Shown: positions 1 through 10,345, counted from the first letter of the stretch. The stretch: DNA of 64,000 nt from Microbacterium sp. A20 (GCF_004794515.1 NZ_SSDF01000060.1:1-64000); one strand, 5' to 3'. Notes: generated by a model not told the origin, from the letters alone. Numbers and translations are program-made.

Positions 1-23
1 GGGTCCCTGAGCCTGTCGAAAGG
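1..23. repeat. REP-type short repeat after rplE
   Basis: The core CTGAGCCTGTCGAAAGG lies directly beside the rplE stop codon. The reverse complement, CTTTCGACAGGCTCAG, is almost the same as two sequences inside the DUF6421 gene at 56808-56822 and 56925-56939. Sequences of this form are common dispersed repeats in high-GC bacteria. The window edge cuts the element, so its full extent is unknown. Confidence 0.6.
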
Positions 24-614
24 TCACGCCTGTGCGTCTTCCGAGCGGAACGGGAAGCCGAGGTGACGGAGCAGCGCCCGACCCTCGTCATCCGTCTTCG
101 CGGTGGTGACGACGGTGATGTCGAAACCGCGAACCCGGTCGATCTTGTCCTGATCGATCTCGTGGAACACGCTCTGCTCCTGGAGACCGAAGGTGTAGTT
201 GCCGTTGCCGTCGAACTGCTTGCCCGAGAGACCGCGGAAGTCGCGGATACGGGGCAGAGCCAGCGAGACGAGACGGTCCACGAACTCCCACGCGCGGTCA
301 CCGCGGAGGGTGACGTGCGCGCCGATGGCCTGGCCCTCGCGCAGCTTGAACTGCGCGATGGACTTGCGGGCCTTCGTGACGATCGGCTTCTGGCCGGTGA
401 TCTTGGTGAGGTCGTCGACCGCACCATCGATCACCTTGCTGTCGCGAGCTGCCTCGCCGACACCGGTGTTCACGACGACCTTGACCAGTCCGGGGATCTG
501 CATGACGTTCGCGTAACCGAACTCGTCCTGCAGAGCCTTCTTGATCTCGCTGTTGTACTTCTGCTTCAGGCGCGGCTGGATCTTGCCAGCCGGCGCGGCA
601 GTGTCGGTGCTCAT
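24..614 (-). CDS. rplE: 50S ribosomal protein L5
   Basis: L5 binds 5S rRNA and contacts the P-site tRNA in the large subunit. The 196-residue product has the family core, including [15 protein letters not shown] near residue 42 and the [11 protein letters not shown]-terminus. It carries about 12 extra residues before the family core, beginning [11 protein letters not shown]. It is the last gene of the S10-spc operon seen here, with its ATG against the end of rplX. A REP-type repeat starts at its stop codon. The following spc genes lie outside the window. Confidence 0.97.
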   Translation of the reverse strand: MSTDTAAPAGKIQPRLKQKYNSEIKKALQDEFGYANVMQIPGLVKVVVNTGVGEAARDSKVIDGAVDDLTKITGQKPIVTKARKSIAQFKLREGQAIGAHVTLRGDRAWEFVDRLVSLALPRIRDFRGLSGKQFDGNGNYTFGLQEQSVFHEIDQDKIDRVRGFDITVVTTAKTDDEGRALLRHLGFPFRSEDAQA

Positions 615-973
615 CAGAGGTCCTTACCGCTCTTCTTCGCGTACCGCACGCGGACGGTGCGCTTGACGCCGTCCTTGGTCTGCTCCTCGACCCGGTGGCC
701 GACCTTGGTCGGCTTCTTGGTCGAAGGGTCGACGAGTGCGACGTTCGAGATGTGGATGGAGGCTTCGACGGTCTCGAGGCCTCCGGTCTTGGTGCCACGC
801 TGCGTCTGTCCGACGCGGGTGTGCTTGGTGACGTAGTTCACGCCTTCGACGATCACGCGGTTCTTGTCGGCGAGGACGTCGAGGACCTTGCCCTGCTTGC
901 CACGGTCGCCGCCACGCTCCTGCGTGGCACCGGTGATGACCTGAACCAGGTCACCCTTCTTGATCTTCGCCAT
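614..973 (-). CDS. rplX: 50S ribosomal protein L24
   Basis: L24 is an early assembly protein of the large subunit near the tunnel exit. The 119-residue protein begins [21 protein letters not shown], a KOW motif, and continues with the usual NYVTKHTRV segment. The [10 protein letters not shown] insertion in the KOW loop is common in actinobacteria. It sits between rplN, separated by a few bases, and rplE, which it touches, so the three are co-transcribed. Confidence 0.97.
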   Translation of the reverse strand: MAKIKKGDLVQVITGATQERGGDRGKQGKVLDVLADKNRVIVEGVNYVTKHTRVGQTQRGTKTGGLETVEASIHISNVALVDPSTKKPTKVGHRVEEQTKDGVKRTVRVRYAKKSGKDL

Positions 974-975
974 GA

Positions 976-1344
976 TTAGATGACCTCCGGCGCCAGCGAG
1001 ACGATCTTCATGAACTTCTTGTCGCGAAGCTCACGACCGACCGGCCCGAAGATACGGGTGCCGCGGGGCTCCCCGTCGTTCTTCAGGATCACTGCGGCGT
1101 TCTCGTCGAACTTGATGTAGGAGCCGTCCGGACGACGGACCTCCTTCTTGGTGCGGACGATGACCGCCTTGACGACGTCGCCCTTCTTCACGTTGCCACC
1201 GGGGATCGCGTCCTTGACGGTCGCGACGATGGTGTCGCCGAGACCGGCGTAACGACGCTTCGAGCCACCGAGGACACGAATCGTGAGGAGCTCCTTGGCG
1301 CCGGTGTTGTCGGCGACCTTGAGTCGGGATTCCTGCTGAATCAC
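976..1344 (-). CDS. rplN: 50S ribosomal protein L14
   Basis: L14 lies at the subunit interface and binds 23S rRNA. The 122-residue length is standard. The start [20 protein letters not shown] and the end [13 protein letters not shown] are canonical. Its start codon overlaps the stop of rpsQ by four bases, which indicates translational coupling in the S10-spc operon. Nothing is unusual. Confidence 0.98.
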   Translation of the reverse strand: MIQQESRLKVADNTGAKELLTIRVLGGSKRRYAGLGDTIVATVKDAIPGGNVKKGDVVKAVIVRTKKEVRRPDGSYIKFDENAAVILKNDGEPRGTRIFGPVGRELRDKKFMKIVSLAPEVI

Positions 1345-1676
1345 TTGGCCTTCTCCAGAATCTCCACCAGGCGCCAGCGCTTCGTGGCGCTCAGCGGGCG
1401 GGTCTCGTTGATCAGGACCAGGTCGCCGATGCCGGCGGAGTTCGCCTCATCGTGCGCCTTGACCTTCGAGGTGCGGCGGATGACCTTGCCGTAAAGCGGG
1501 TGCTTCACGCGGTCCTCGACCTCGACCACGATGGTCTTGTCCATCTTGTCGCTGACGACGTAGCCGCGACGTGCCTTGCGGTAACCGCGGGCAGCGGAGT
1601 CGCGGACGTCGTGCTCGGACGACTCGTGTCCTGCGGCCTGCGTCTCCACAGTCGCTTCCTTCTTGGTGGCCATCAC
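1341..1676 (-). CDS. rpsQ: 30S ribosomal protein S17, N-extended
   Basis: S17 is a primary 16S rRNA-binding protein. The conserved OB-fold domain begins near residue 36 ([16 protein letters not shown]) and ends with the usual [15 protein letters not shown]. About 35 polar residues precede it, so the 111-residue protein is longer than the usual 80-90. The first codon is GTG at 1676, followed by ATG at 1673; either could start, and both overlap the rpmC stop. The extension looks like a lineage trait. Confidence 0.95.
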   Translation of the reverse strand: MMATKKEATVETQAAGHESSEHDVRDSAARGYRKARRGYVVSDKMDKTIVVEVEDRVKHPLYGKVIRRTSKVKAHDEANSAGIGDLVLINETRPLSATKRWRLVEILEKAK

Positions 1677-1990
1677 TCAGCCTCTTCCTTCACGGCGTCG
1701 TCGGCGGAGTCCGCCTTCTTCGCCTTCGACTTGGTCGCCTTCTTGGCCGGAGCCTCGACCGGAGCAGGCGTCGCACGGATGCCCAGCTCGCGTTCGCGGA
1801 TCACCGTGTAGAGGCGCGCGATGTCGCGCTTGACGGCGCGGATGCGGCCGTGGCTCTCCAGCTGGCCGGTGGCCGACTGGAAACGGAGGTTGAACAGCTC
1901 CTCCTTGGCCTTGCGCAGCTCCTCGACGAGGCGCTGGTCTTCGAATGTGTCGAGCTCTGCCGGGGCGAGCTCCTTGGTGCCGATCGCCAT
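1673..1990 (-). CDS. rpmC: 50S ribosomal protein L29, C-extended
   Basis: L29 sits at the polypeptide exit tunnel. The two-helix family core runs to about residue 70 and includes [18 protein letters not shown] and [20 protein letters not shown] tail of about 35 residues, rich in Lys, Ala, Asp and Glu (ending DAVKEEAE), makes it 105 residues rather than the usual 65-75. Such low-complexity tails are frequent in actinobacterial ribosomal proteins. It abuts rplP upstream and overlaps rpsQ. Confidence 0.95.
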   Translation of the reverse strand: MAIGTKELAPAELDTFEDQRLVEELRKAKEELFNLRFQSATGQLESHGRIRAVKRDIARLYTVIRERELGIRATPAPVEAPAKKATKSKAKKADSADDAVKEEAE

Positions 1991-2409
1991 TACGCGTCGC
2001 CCTCCTCGCGCTTGATGATGCGTGCCTTGAGCGGCAGCTTGTGAATTGCACGGGTCAGAGCTTCACGTGCGAGCTCCTCGTCGACACCCGCGACCTCGAA
2101 GAGGACACGGCCCGGCTTGACGTTCGCGACCCACCACTCGGGGGAACCCTTACCGGAACCCATGCGGGTCTCGGCAGGCTTCTTCGTGAGCGGACGGTCG
2201 GGGTAGATGTTGATCCACACCTTTCCACCACGCTTGATGTGACGGGTCATCGCGATACGAGCGGACTCGATCTGACGGTTCGTCACGTAAGCGGGGGTCA
2301 GTGCCTGGATACCGTACTCGCCGAAGGAGACCTTCGTGCCGCCGGTGGCCTGGCCCGAGCGACCCGGGTGGTGCTGCTTGCGGAACTTGACCTTACGGGG
2401 GATGAGCAT
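1990..2409 (-). CDS. rplP: 50S ribosomal protein L16
   Basis: L16 organises the A-site region of 23S rRNA. The 139-residue protein begins [14 protein letters not shown] and contains the conserved [19 protein letters not shown] segment, residues within a glycine-rich loop that reaches toward the tRNA. Its ATG overlaps the rpsC stop by one base and its stop overlaps rpmC, fitting tight coupling. It is full-length and canonical. Confidence 0.98.
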   Translation of the reverse strand: MLIPRKVKFRKQHHPGRSGQATGGTKVSFGEYGIQALTPAYVTNRQIESARIAMTRHIKRGGKVWINIYPDRPLTKKPAETRMGSGKGSPEWWVANVKPGRVLFEVAGVDEELAREALTRAIHKLPLKARIIKREEGDA

Positions 2410-3164
2410 TATGCCGACGCTCCTTCTGCGACAGGTGCCTCGTTGCGCGGGGCACGGCGGCGGTCGCCACCACGGTCGTCACGACGAGCCTTGGGTGCGT
2501 TGGCCTGCTCGCGAGCGAGCTCCTTGGCGGTCAGGTCGCCCTTGTAGATCCAGACCTTCACGCCGATGCGGCCGAAGGTGGTCTTCGCCTCGTAGAAGCC
2601 GTAGTCGATGTTCGCGCGCAGCGTGTGCAGCGGCACACGACCCTCGCGGTAGAACTCCGAACGGCTCATCTCGGCGCCGCCGAGGCGGCCGGAGACCTGG
2701 ATGCGGATGCCCTTGGCGCCGGCGCGCTGAGCGCCCTGCAGACCCTTGCGCATCGCACGACGGAACGCCACGCGAGCAGAGAGCTGCTCGGCGATGCCCT
2801 GTGCGACGAGCTGAGCGTCGGCCTCGGGGTTCTTGACCTCGAGGATGTTCAGCTGGATCTGCTTGCCCGAGAGCTTCTCGAGGTCGCCGCGGATGCGCTC
2901 GGCCTCGGCGCCACGACGACCGATCACGATGCCCGGACGGGCGGTGTGGATGTCGACGCGGACGCGGTCACGGGTGCGCTCGATCTCGATGTTCGAGACA
3001 CCGGCGCGGTCGAGCTGCGTCTTGAGCAGGTTGCGGATCTTGATGTCCTCGGCGACGTAGTCGGCGTAACGCTGACCCGGCTTCGTCGAGTCAGAGAACC
3101 AACGCGAGACGTGGTCCGTCGTGATGCCGAGACGGAAGCCGTACGGGTTTACCTTCTGTCCCAT
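2409..3164 (-). CDS. rpsC: 30S ribosomal protein S3
   Basis: S3 lines the mRNA entry channel of the small subunit. The 251-residue protein begins [15 protein letters not shown] and has the KH domain with the [12 protein letters not shown] loop near residue 82. The C-terminal domain contains [17 protein letters not shown]. The last 35 or so residues form a charged Arg/Asp/Gly tail, common in this lineage. It is coupled to rplV upstream and rplP downstream by one-base overlaps. Confidence 0.98.
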   Translation of the reverse strand: MGQKVNPYGFRLGITTDHVSRWFSDSTKPGQRYADYVAEDIKIRNLLKTQLDRAGVSNIEIERTRDRVRVDIHTARPGIVIGRRGAEAERIRGDLEKLSGKQIQLNILEVKNPEADAQLVAQGIAEQLSARVAFRRAMRKGLQGAQRAGAKGIRIQVSGRLGGAEMSRSEFYREGRVPLHTLRANIDYGFYEAKTTFGRIGVKVWIYKGDLTAKELAREQANAPKARRDDRGGDRRRAPRNEAPVAEGASA

Positions 3165-3562
3165 TACTTGCTCGCCTTCTTGTTGCTGTCGCCCGCGGCG
3201 GCCGGAGCTGCCTCAGGCGTCGAGAGCACGACCGTGATGTGGCTCGTGCGCTTCTTGATCTGGAAAGCGCGACCCTGTGCACGGGGCTGGAAACGCTTGA
3301 GCGTGGTGCCCTCGTCGACGTACGCGTTGGCCACGTACAGGTCCTTCTCGTCGAGGAACTCGCCGTCGCGATCTGCCTTGACCTGCGCGTTGGCCATGGC
3401 CGACGCGACAAGCTTGTAGATCGGCTCGCTGGCGCTCTGCTGTGCGAACTTCAGGATCGCCAGAGCCTCCTGGGCCTGCTTGCCCTTGATGAGCGCGACG
3501 ACACGACGAGCCTTCTGAGGGGTCACGCGGATGTGTCGCACGCGTGCGATCGATTCGACCAT
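3164..3562 (-). CDS. rplV: 50S ribosomal protein L22
   Basis: L22 lines the exit tunnel, and its hairpin loop is a known site of macrolide resistance mutations. The 132-residue protein has the conserved [17 protein letters not shown] and [20 protein letters not shown] segments. No deletion is apparent in the loop by eye. It overlaps its neighbours rpsS and rpsC by one base each. The short Ala/Lys-rich tail is typical of actinobacteria. Confidence 0.98.
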   Translation of the reverse strand: MVESIARVRHIRVTPQKARRVVALIKGKQAQEALAILKFAQQSASEPIYKLVASAMANAQVKADRDGEFLDEKDLYVANAYVDEGTTLKRFQPRAQGRAFQIKKRTSHITVVLSTPEAAPAAAGDSNKKASK

Positions 3563-3843
3563 TAGCGGCGCCGCCCCTTCTTGTCGTCCTTCTCGTGGCC
3601 GCGGAAGGTGCGGGTGGGCGCGAACTCGCCCAGCTTGTGACCGACCATGGTCTCGGACACGAACACGGGGATGTGCTTGCGTCCGTCGTGGACCGCGATC
3701 GTGTGACCCAGCATGGCCGGGATGATCATGGACCGACGGGACCAGGTCTTGATGACGTTCTTGGTGCCGGCTTCGTTCTGCACGACCACCTTGCGAAGCA
3801 GGTGATCGTCGACGAAGGGGCCCTTCTTAAGACTGCGAGGCAT
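3562..3843 (-). CDS. rpsS: 30S ribosomal protein S19
   Basis: S19 forms a complex with S13 in the head of the small subunit. The 93-residue length is standard. [16 protein letters not shown] at the N-terminus and the [16 protein letters not shown] segment are diagnostic. It is 12 bases downstream of the rplB stop and overlaps rplV by one base. Confidence 0.98.
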   Translation of the reverse strand: MPRSLKKGPFVDDHLLRKVVVQNEAGTKNVIKTWSRRSMIIPAMLGHTIAVHDGRKHIPVFVSETMVGHKLGEFAPTRTFRGHEKDDKKGRRR

Positions 3844-3855
3844 CTTCTCTTACTC

Positions 3856-4695
3856 CTACTTACGCTTCTTGCCGGCGTTACGACGACGCACGATGTACTT
3901 GTCGCTTTCCTTGTTGGCGTGACGGGTGCGACCCTCAGCCTGGCCCCACGGGGAGACGGGGTGACGACCACCAGAGGTCTTACCCTCACCACCACCGTGC
4001 GGGTGGTCGACCGGGTTCATCGCGACACCACGCACGGTCGGGCGGACGCCCTTCCAGCGCATGCGGCCGGCCTTACCCCAGTTGATGTTCGACTGCTCGG
4101 CGTTGCCGACCTCGCCGATGGTCGCGCGGCAGCGCGCATCGACGTTGCGGATCTCGCCCGAAGGGAGACGCAGCTGGGCGTAGGGGCCGTCCTTGGCGAC
4201 GAGACGGACGGATGCACCGGCCGAACGTGCCATCTTCGCGCCGCCACCGGGGCGGAGCTCGATCGCGTGGATGACCGTACCCGTGGGGATGTTCTTCAGC
4301 GGGAGGTTGTTGCCCGGCTTGATGTCAGCCCCTGCACCCGACTCGACGATGTCGCCCTGCTTCAGCTTCGCCGGAGCGAGGATGTAGCGCTTCTCACCGT
4401 CGAAGTAGTGCAGCAGCGCGATGCGCGCGGTGCGGTTGGGGTCGTACTCGATGTGAGCGACCTTGGCGTTGACGCCGTCCTTGTCGTTACGACGGAAGTC
4501 GATGACGCGGTACTGGCGCTTGTGACCACCACCGATGTGACGGGTCGTGATGCGGCCCTGGTTGTTGCGACCACCGGTCTTCGAGAGCGGGCGCAGCAGC
4601 GACTTCTCCGGCGTCGATCGAGTGATCTCGGCGAAGTCAGCCACCGACGAGCCGCGACGGCCCGGGGTCGTGGGCTTGTACTTGCGAATAGCCAT
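3856..4695 (-). CDS. rplB: 50S ribosomal protein L2
   Basis: L2 is needed for subunit joining and peptidyl transfer. The 279-residue protein has the N-terminal [18 protein letters not shown] and the C-terminal [14 protein letters not shown] loop, whose histidine is functionally important in the family. The lysine-rich end RRNAGKKRK is usual. It lies 20 bases after rplW and 12 bases before rpsS in transcription order. Confidence 0.98.
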   Translation of the reverse strand: MAIRKYKPTTPGRRGSSVADFAEITRSTPEKSLLRPLSKTGGRNNQGRITTRHIGGGHKRQYRVIDFRRNDKDGVNAKVAHIEYDPNRTARIALLHYFDGEKRYILAPAKLKQGDIVESGAGADIKPGNNLPLKNIPTGTVIHAIELRPGGGAKMARSAGASVRLVAKDGPYAQLRLPSGEIRNVDARCRATIGEVGNAEQSNINWGKAGRMRWKGVRPTVRGVAMNPVDHPHGGGEGKTSGGRHPVSPWGQAEGRTRHANKESDKYIVRRRNAGKKRK

Positions 4696-4715
4696 TATTG
4701 TCCTTATCCCCCGGA

Positions 4716-5039
4716 TCAGCCGATTGCCGTGAAGATGTCGATGGTGCCCGACTTCAGGGTGACGATGGCGCGCTTGGTGTCCTTGCGCTTGCCGGTGCCG
4801 AAGCGGGTGCGACGAGCCTTGCCGACGCGGTTGAGGGTGTTGACCCCTGCGACCTTGACGCCGAAGATCTTCTCGATGGCGAGCTTGATCTCGGTCTTCG
4901 AAGCGCGCGGGTCGACGAGGAAGGTGTACTTACCTTCATCGATGAGCCCGTAGCTCTTCTCGGACACGACCGGCTTCAGGATGATGTCGCGCGGGTCCTT
5001 GTTCAGGGCCGTCTGGAGAACAGATGCCTGCTCGCTCAT
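4716..5039 (-). CDS. rplW: 50S ribosomal protein L23
   Basis: L23 surrounds the exit tunnel and is the docking site for trigger factor and SRP. The 107-residue protein has the family core [17 protein letters not shown] and the [15 protein letters not shown]-terminal strand. About 15 residues precede the core ([14 protein letters not shown]). The ATG at 5039 overlaps the rplD stop by four bases, which supports this start. Confidence 0.96.
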   Translation of the reverse strand: MSEQASVLQTALNKDPRDIILKPVVSEKSYGLIDEGKYTFLVDPRASKTEIKLAIEKIFGVKVAGVNTLNRVGKARRTRFGTGKRKDTKRAIVTLKSGTIDIFTAIG

Positions 5040-5698
5040 GCGGAGACCTCCTGGTTGGCGCCGGACTTGGAGGCGATGAAGCCCTCGAGCGCGGCCTGGG
5101 TGAAGACGATGTCGTCGGAGACGAGCACGTCGTATGCGTTGAGCTGGTCGAACGTCAGCACGTGCAGGTTCGACAGGTTGCGGATGCTCTTCAGCGTCAC
5201 GTCGTCGTTGCGCTCGATCACGACGAGCACGTTCTTCGACGAGACGACGTTGGTGAGGAAGTTCACCGCGGTCTTGGTCGAAGGCGTGCCGTCGATGCCG
5301 AAGGACTCGATGGCGTGGATGCGGTCACCGCGGAAGCGGTCGCTGAGCGCGCCCAGCAGGGCGGCGGCGATCATCTTCTTGGGGGTGCGCTGCGAGTAGT
5401 CACGCGGCTTCGGGCCGTGGACGATGCCACCACCGGTCATGTGCGGCGCGCGGATGGAACCCTGGCGGGCGTTACCCGTGCCCTTCTGCTTGAAGGGCTT
5501 GCGGCCGGCACCGGAGACCTCGCCACGACGCTTGGTCGAGTGCGTGCCCTGGCGAGCCGCCGCGAGCTGCGCGACGACGACCTGGTGGATGAGCGGGATG
5601 TTCGTCTTGGCGTCGAACAGCGCGGCGGGAAGCTCGATGGAGCCTGCCTTCTTGCCGTCTGCCTTAAGGACGTCGAGCGCGAGAGTGGAGTCAGCCAT
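5036..5698 (-). CDS. rplD: 50S ribosomal protein L4
   Basis: L4 lines the exit tunnel; in E. coli it also controls its own operon, which is not shown here. The 220-residue protein has the conserved loop with [19 protein letters not shown] and [15 protein letters not shown], which extends into the ribosome core. It is separated from rplC by two bases and overlaps rplW. No S10-leader hairpin of the E. coli kind was identified upstream of the operon. Confidence 0.97.
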   Translation of the reverse strand: MADSTLALDVLKADGKKAGSIELPAALFDAKTNIPLIHQVVVAQLAAARQGTHSTKRRGEVSGAGRKPFKQKGTGNARQGSIRAPHMTGGGIVHGPKPRDYSQRTPKKMIAAALLGALSDRFRGDRIHAIESFGIDGTPSTKTAVNFLTNVVSSKNVLVVIERNDDVTLKSIRNLSNLHVLTFDQLNAYDVLVSDDIVFTQAALEGFIASKSGANQEVSA

Positions 5699-5700
5699 GT

Positions 5701-6360
5701 TCAGGCACCCTTCACTGCGTTGCGGACATAGACGATGCGGCCACGAGCACCGGGGACGGCGCCCTTGACGAGCAGCAGACCCTTCTCGATGTCGATGGCG
5801 TGCACCGTGAGGTTGAGGACGGTCACACGCTCGCCACCCATACGGCCGGCCATGCGCATGCCCTTGAAGACGCGGCTCGGGGTCGACGATGCGCCGATCG
5901 AGCCGGGCTTGCGGTGGTTGCGGTGCGAACCGTGCGAAGCCGAGACGCCCTTGAAGTTGTGACGCTTCATGACACCGGCGAAGCCCTTGCCCTTGCTCGT
6001 GCCGACGACGTCGACGAGCTGGCCGGCCTCGAAGGTGCCGTCGACCGTGAGCTCCTGGCCCAGGCTGTAGTCGCCGGCGTCCGCGGTGCGGATCTCGGTG
6101 ACGTGACGGCGCGGCGTGACGCCGGCTGCCTCGAAGTGGGCCGTGAGGGGCTTGTTCACCTTGCGGGGGTCGATCTGGCCGTAGGCGATCTGCACGGCGT
6201 TGTAGCCGTCCTTCTCGGGCGTACGGATCTGCGTGACCACGTTCGAGGCGAGCTCGATGACGGTGACGGGAACGAGCTTGCCGCTCTCGTTCCAGACCTG
6301 GGTCATGCCGAGCTTCGTGCCGAGCATGCCCTTGGAAATCTTGGAGTTGATGTCAACCAT
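5701..6360 (-). CDS. rplC: 50S ribosomal protein L3
   Basis: L3 is an early assembly protein near the peptidyl transferase centre. The 219-residue protein starts at the ATG ending at 6360 ([20 protein letters not shown]). The open frame continues upstream but loses family similarity there. The conserved [16 protein letters not shown] and [15 protein letters not shown] segments are present, including the Gln-methylation region around [11 protein letters not shown]. It lies eight bases after rpsJ. Confidence 0.97.
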   Translation of the reverse strand: MVDINSKISKGMLGTKLGMTQVWNESGKLVPVTVIELASNVVTQIRTPEKDGYNAVQIAYGQIDPRKVNKPLTAHFEAAGVTPRRHVTEIRTADAGDYSLGQELTVDGTFEAGQLVDVVGTSKGKGFAGVMKRHNFKGVSASHGSHRNHRKPGSIGASSTPSRVFKGMRMAGRMGGERVTVLNLTVHAIDIEKGLLLVKGAVPGARGRIVYVRNAVKGA

Positions 6361-6368
6361 GTCCGACC

Positions 6369-6677
6369 TCAGAGCTTGATCTCGATGTTGACATCGGCAG
6401 GCAGGTCGAGACGCATCAGCGAGTCGACGGCCTTCGGCGTCGGGTCGACGATGTCGATCAGACGCTTGTGGGTGCGCATCTCGAAGTGCTCGCGGCTGTC
6501 CTTGTACTTGTGCGGCGACCGGATAACGCACACGACGTTCTTCTCGGTCGGAAGGGGCACGGGTCCGACGACGGTCGCGCCCGCGCGGGTCACGGTGTCG
6601 ACGATCTTGCGTGCGGACGTGTCGATGACCTCGTGGTCATACGACTTCAGGCGAATGCGGATCTTCTGTCCCGCCAT
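6369..6677 (-). CDS. rpsJ: 30S ribosomal protein S10
   Basis: S10 belongs to the small-subunit head and also acts as NusE in antitermination. The start at 6677 gives 102 residues beginning [19 protein letters not shown]. Longer in-frame starts upstream add unrelated residues. An AGAGAGAG purine tract precedes the ATG. This is the first gene of the S10-spc operon; no coding gene lies in the next 846 bases upstream, so the operon promoter must be there. Confidence 0.97.
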   Translation of the reverse strand: MAGQKIRIRLKSYDHEVIDTSARKIVDTVTRAGATVVGPVPLPTEKNVVCVIRSPHKYKDSREHFEMRTHKRLIDIVDPTPKAVDSLMRLDLPADVNIEIKL

Positions 6678-7004
6678 TGTCTGCTCTCTCTCTTTAGGCG
6701 TCATACCGTCCGGGACCGGGTGGCCCTGGGGCATTGGACGCACGTCGGCGCTGTTCGCGCCTCGGCACGAGAACGGCTCTCACGAGTCGATCTGCTGCAC
6801 CACTGTTCTTCTGTCAGCCGCACACCATGAGGGGAACGGATGCCCGACCTCCGCCGCGCACGGCGAACCCCTCGGTGGGAAGGGTGTCGGGGTGTGTTCT
6901 GCTACCCGCGGCCTAGAACCCTGCAGCTTCCCGGAGGAGCCGCCGTCTATGCACTGCCCTGGCAGTGATCCGTCGCACGCACAGCGGCGACGGAATATCG
7001 AACC

Positions 7005-7031
7005 TGTCTATTCTGCCATGCCCGATTTCAC
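7005..7031 (-). promoter_or_regulatory. candidate S10 operon promoter
   Basis: On the minus strand a GTGAAA box (7026-7031) stands 15 bases before TAGACA (7005-7010), within the AT-richest part of the gap before rpsJ. The spacing is short and the -35 box is poor, so this is only a candidate. It would give a leader of about 320 bases before rpsJ. Confidence 0.25.
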
Positions 7032-7108
7032 TTCTGCAAACCCGGGCGTGTCGCGCCTCTCGAAGCGGCGACGACGGACGGCGAAATCCGGTCAGAAGGC
7101 TGGAGATA

Positions 7109-7140
7109 GCGGGGCGAGGCATCCCCATGCCTCGCCCCGC
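7109..7140. terminator. strong palindromic hairpin
   Basis: A perfect 14-base inverted repeat, GCGGGGCGAGGCAT with its complement, encloses the tetraloop CCCC. No clear U-tract follows on either strand. It lies in the middle of a gene-free stretch, so the transcript it would end is unknown. Confidence 0.45.
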
Positions 7141-7221
7141 TTGGGGAGGGCGTTCAGTGCGAGGGGGCACACCGAACGCGAGTAGCCCGGCGTGAAGGGA
7201 CGCCGAACTCCTCGATCGAGG

Positions 7222-7244
7222 GCGCGGCGGAAGAGCCGCCGCGC
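7222..7244. terminator. GC-rich hairpin
   Basis: A perfect nine-base stem, GCGCGGCGG pairing with CCGCCGCGC, closes a five-base AAGAG loop. There is no U-tract. It is one of several hairpins in the gap between the S10 operon and the MT0933-like gene. Confidence 0.4.
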
Positions 7245-7473
7245 AGGCAGGGTGACGCTCAGGCGCACAGAGTGCGCGCGTCGCACGATGATCCCCAAAA
7301 TCGCTTGTCCCCAGTTTCAACGCGGAAAGACCGCGTGCTTCGGGAAACCGAACCCCTTCGGCTTCCCCGACCGCAAGATCCCCAGGCAGTCGAGACGATC
7401 CTACTCGATACATCTGCGAATCCGCCACATCTGACGACCAGTAGCTCGGTCGCCGACGGTCTCGGTACGCGAA

Positions 7474-7505
7474 AGCGGCGACCCTCCGGTTGGTGGATCG
7501 CCGCT
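7474..7505 (-). terminator. probable terminator of the MT0933-like gene
   Basis: The arms AGCGGCGA and TCGCCGCT pair perfectly, and on the minus strand the hairpin is followed by TTTCGCG. It starts 19 bases after the stop codon at 7524, which fits a weak-U intrinsic terminator for that gene. Confidence 0.5.
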
Positions 7506-7523
7506 CCAAGAATGCGTGGGCTG

Positions 7524-7736
7524 TTACTCGTTGCCGACAGCCTTGTCCGCGCTCTCCCGGATCTCGTCGATCTTGTCCGCTGCACCCGGTGCGATCTTCT
7601 TCGCGAAGTCCGCGACGCCGTCCAGGACCTTGTCGCTGATGTCCTCCGCCTGATCGCTCTTGACGGCCTCGGCGATCTTGTCCTTGTTCTGCTCGTAGAG
7701 GTCCTTGCCCTTGTTGACCGCGTCGTCGATACCCAT
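7524..7736 (-). CDS. small MT0933-like (Rv0909-type) helical protein
   Basis: The 70-residue product begins MGIDDAVNKGKDLYEQNKDK and consists of amphipathic, Lys/Asp/Glu-rich helices with the repeated pattern of DAV, KGKD, DKI and ADFAKKIA. This matches the general appearance of the MT0933 antitoxin family, of which Rv0909 is the type member paired with toxin Rv0910. No toxin gene is adjacent, so an antitoxin role is not supported here, and a stress-related role is as likely. The start was chosen for the GGAGAAGGGG ribosome site seven bases upstream. A terminator-like hairpin follows. Confidence 0.6.
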   Translation of the reverse strand: MGIDDAVNKGKDLYEQNKDKIAEAVKSDQAEDISDKVLDGVADFAKKIAPGAADKIDEIRESADKAVGNE

Positions 7737-7899
7737 GTGAATCCCCTTCTCCGGTGCGCCCTGCCGGCCGGCAGGAACGCTCCTCATTGTGCCGTCCCTC
7801 CTCCCCGCATGGAACCCCCCGCGCCCCCTCTCCGCCCCTCCCCCCTGGAAGAAGGAACACGCCGGGACGTACCCCTCTCAGCGCGGCGTTTTCCTTCTT

Positions 7900-8823
7900 T
7901 CAACTGCGGGTGGCGAGGGCGCGACGCAGCCGGGCGATGAACACGGCACGCCCGGCACGCAGGTCATGCTGCGTCAGACGGATCACCAGCCAGCCCGCTT
8001 CCTCCAGCTCCCGCTGCCGACGGATGTCCTCGCGCCACTGCGCACGATCGGTGCGGTGGTGGTCGCCTTCATACTCGATCGCGATCCGTTCCGCGACGTA
8101 CGCGAGGTCGACCCTGGCGAGACGGCGCCCTCGGCTTCGGATGACGTGCTGCACAACGGGCTCCGGCATCCCGGCCATCACGATCATCAGGCGCGTCTCG
8201 GTCTCCTTGGGCGACTCCACTCCTTCTCGGGCGAACCCGAGAGCCGCGCGTATCGTCGCCACACCGGGGAACCGTCCCCAGCGGAGGAGAGCCGCACGGA
8301 TCCCCTCGCTGTCCGCCGGCGGACGACGAACATCCAATGACGGGTAGTTGACGGACGTCGTGATGATTGCGTCGATGAGCACCACCGCCTCGGTGAGCGT
8401 CAGGCTCGCTGCGAGGGTGAACAGCGTCGGCACCGGGTCCAGCACCGGCAGTCCCTCGATGAGAGAAGCAGTCCGACGCCGCACACCGAGTCTGCGTCCG
8501 CAAACCCCCGCCACCGCGGGCGGCGCACCGTCCGAGGGAACGACGACCTCGACAGGCTCATCCGGATGCCAGCGCCACGGGAGAGGCAGCCCCCACAGTC
8601 GTGCCGCCGTTCTGCCGGTGAAGCACTGCTCCGCTCGGAGCCGCGGCGCGTAGCAGTCGACCCGGGCCCGGAAAGTCTCGGGGACGGACGTGGAGCGGAT
8701 GCCGGGGAAGGGGCGCACGAGGGCACGGTGATCGCGTCTCCAGCGCCGCACGCCCGTGGCGTCGGCGTGAGCGATGTGGAACGAGTCGCCGAGGTCCGGC
8801 GGGAGGGGCTTCGGTCGTCGCAT
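7900..8823 (-). CDS. DUF559 endonuclease-like protein
   Basis: The 307-residue protein has a C-terminal DUF559 (Vsr-like restriction fold) region with EYEGDHHRTDRAQWREDI around residues 248-265 and a final VIRLTQHDLR. The Glu and Asp residues of the family nuclease motif appear present. The N-terminal half, with RTAARLWGLPLP and VVVPSDG, resembles the AbiEi-type antitoxin domain usual in actinobacterial DUF559 proteins. No toxin or methylase partner is adjacent. These proteins occur in many copies in Microbacteriaceae; their substrate is unknown. The start is the ATG at 8823, as upstream residues are low-complexity. Confidence 0.7.
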   Translation of the reverse strand: MRRPKPLPPDLGDSFHIAHADATGVRRWRRDHRALVRPFPGIRSTSVPETFRARVDCYAPRLRAEQCFTGRTAARLWGLPLPWRWHPDEPVEVVVPSDGAPPAVAGVCGRRLGVRRRTASLIEGLPVLDPVPTLFTLAASLTLTEAVVLIDAIITTSVNYPSLDVRRPPADSEGIRAALLRWGRFPGVATIRAALGFAREGVESPKETETRLMIVMAGMPEPVVQHVIRSRGRRLARVDLAYVAERIAIEYEGDHHRTDRAQWREDIRRQRELEEAGWLVIRLTQHDLRAGRAVFIARLRRALATRS

Positions 8824-8940
8824 CCGCCCAGGCTGCGCTGCAACCGCGCTTCGAATCCTCCGCCGCCGCTTCCTCCCCCGGCATCCGGGTACAACGCCCT
8901 CCCCCGCCCTCCTGTGCAGACCCCTCGACGGAAGCAGGGA

Positions 8941-8973
8941 AACGCCGCGACTCGGGGCTGAGTCGCGGCGTTT
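8941..8973. terminator. bidirectional hairpin
   Basis: A perfect 13-base stem, AACGCCGCGACTC with its complement, encloses GGGGCT. The plus-strand side is followed by TTTCCCTTCT, and the minus-strand side begins with AAACGCC. It lies between tuf and the DUF559 gene, next to the stronger tuf terminator. Confidence 0.6.
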
Positions 8974-8993
8974 CCCTTCTCGCGAGGGAACCA

Positions 8994-9027
8994 CAAAGGG
9001 GCCGGACCCGAAGGTCCGGCCCCTTTG
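8994..9027 (-). terminator. tuf terminator
   Basis: A 15-base perfect stem (CAAAGGGGCCGGACC with its complement) closes with a TTCG tetraloop on the minus strand, 16 bases after the tuf stop codon. The arm ends in CCCCTTTG, so the hairpin supplies its own short U-run. It ends the str operon transcript. Confidence 0.8.
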
Positions 9028-9042
9028 CGAGGAAGCAGCTGC

Positions 9043-10233
<1,191 letters not shown>

Positions 10234-10345
10234 TGGGTCCTCCTCAGGACGTCGTTGTAAAGGTGACCGGGCACTGGTTTGCGACCGGTTCTCTACGGGT
10301 TAGGTTCTCAGTTTAGTAGAGAGGGAATGTGAAGTTGTAGGTGAC

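Larger units (their letters stand above)
6678..7523. other. gene-free interval with many hairpins
   Basis: No open frame here has recognisable similarity. The part next to rpsJ should hold the S10 promoter and a leader of roughly 300 bases. The interval contains at least six inverted repeats: 6952-6967, 7109-7140, 7222-7244, 7263-7277, 7321-7335 and 7342-7367. One has a perfect 14-base stem. The density exceeds what one terminator per flanking transcript needs, so a structured RNA is possible. Base composition dips around 6990-7030. Confidence 0.5.

Noticed and set aside
63..836. Long plus-strand frame over rplE and rplX
   Set aside because: It is a frame shadow opposite two certain ribosomal genes, caused by high GC.
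7272..7940. Plus-strand frame crossing the MT0933-like gene
   Set aside because: Low-complexity Arg/Asp-rich composition and overlap with a better minus-strand gene.
8550..8565. CTCGACAGGCTCAT as a further REP copy
   Set aside because: It lies in a conserved part of the DUF559 gene, and lacks the TTCGAC and TCAG ends.
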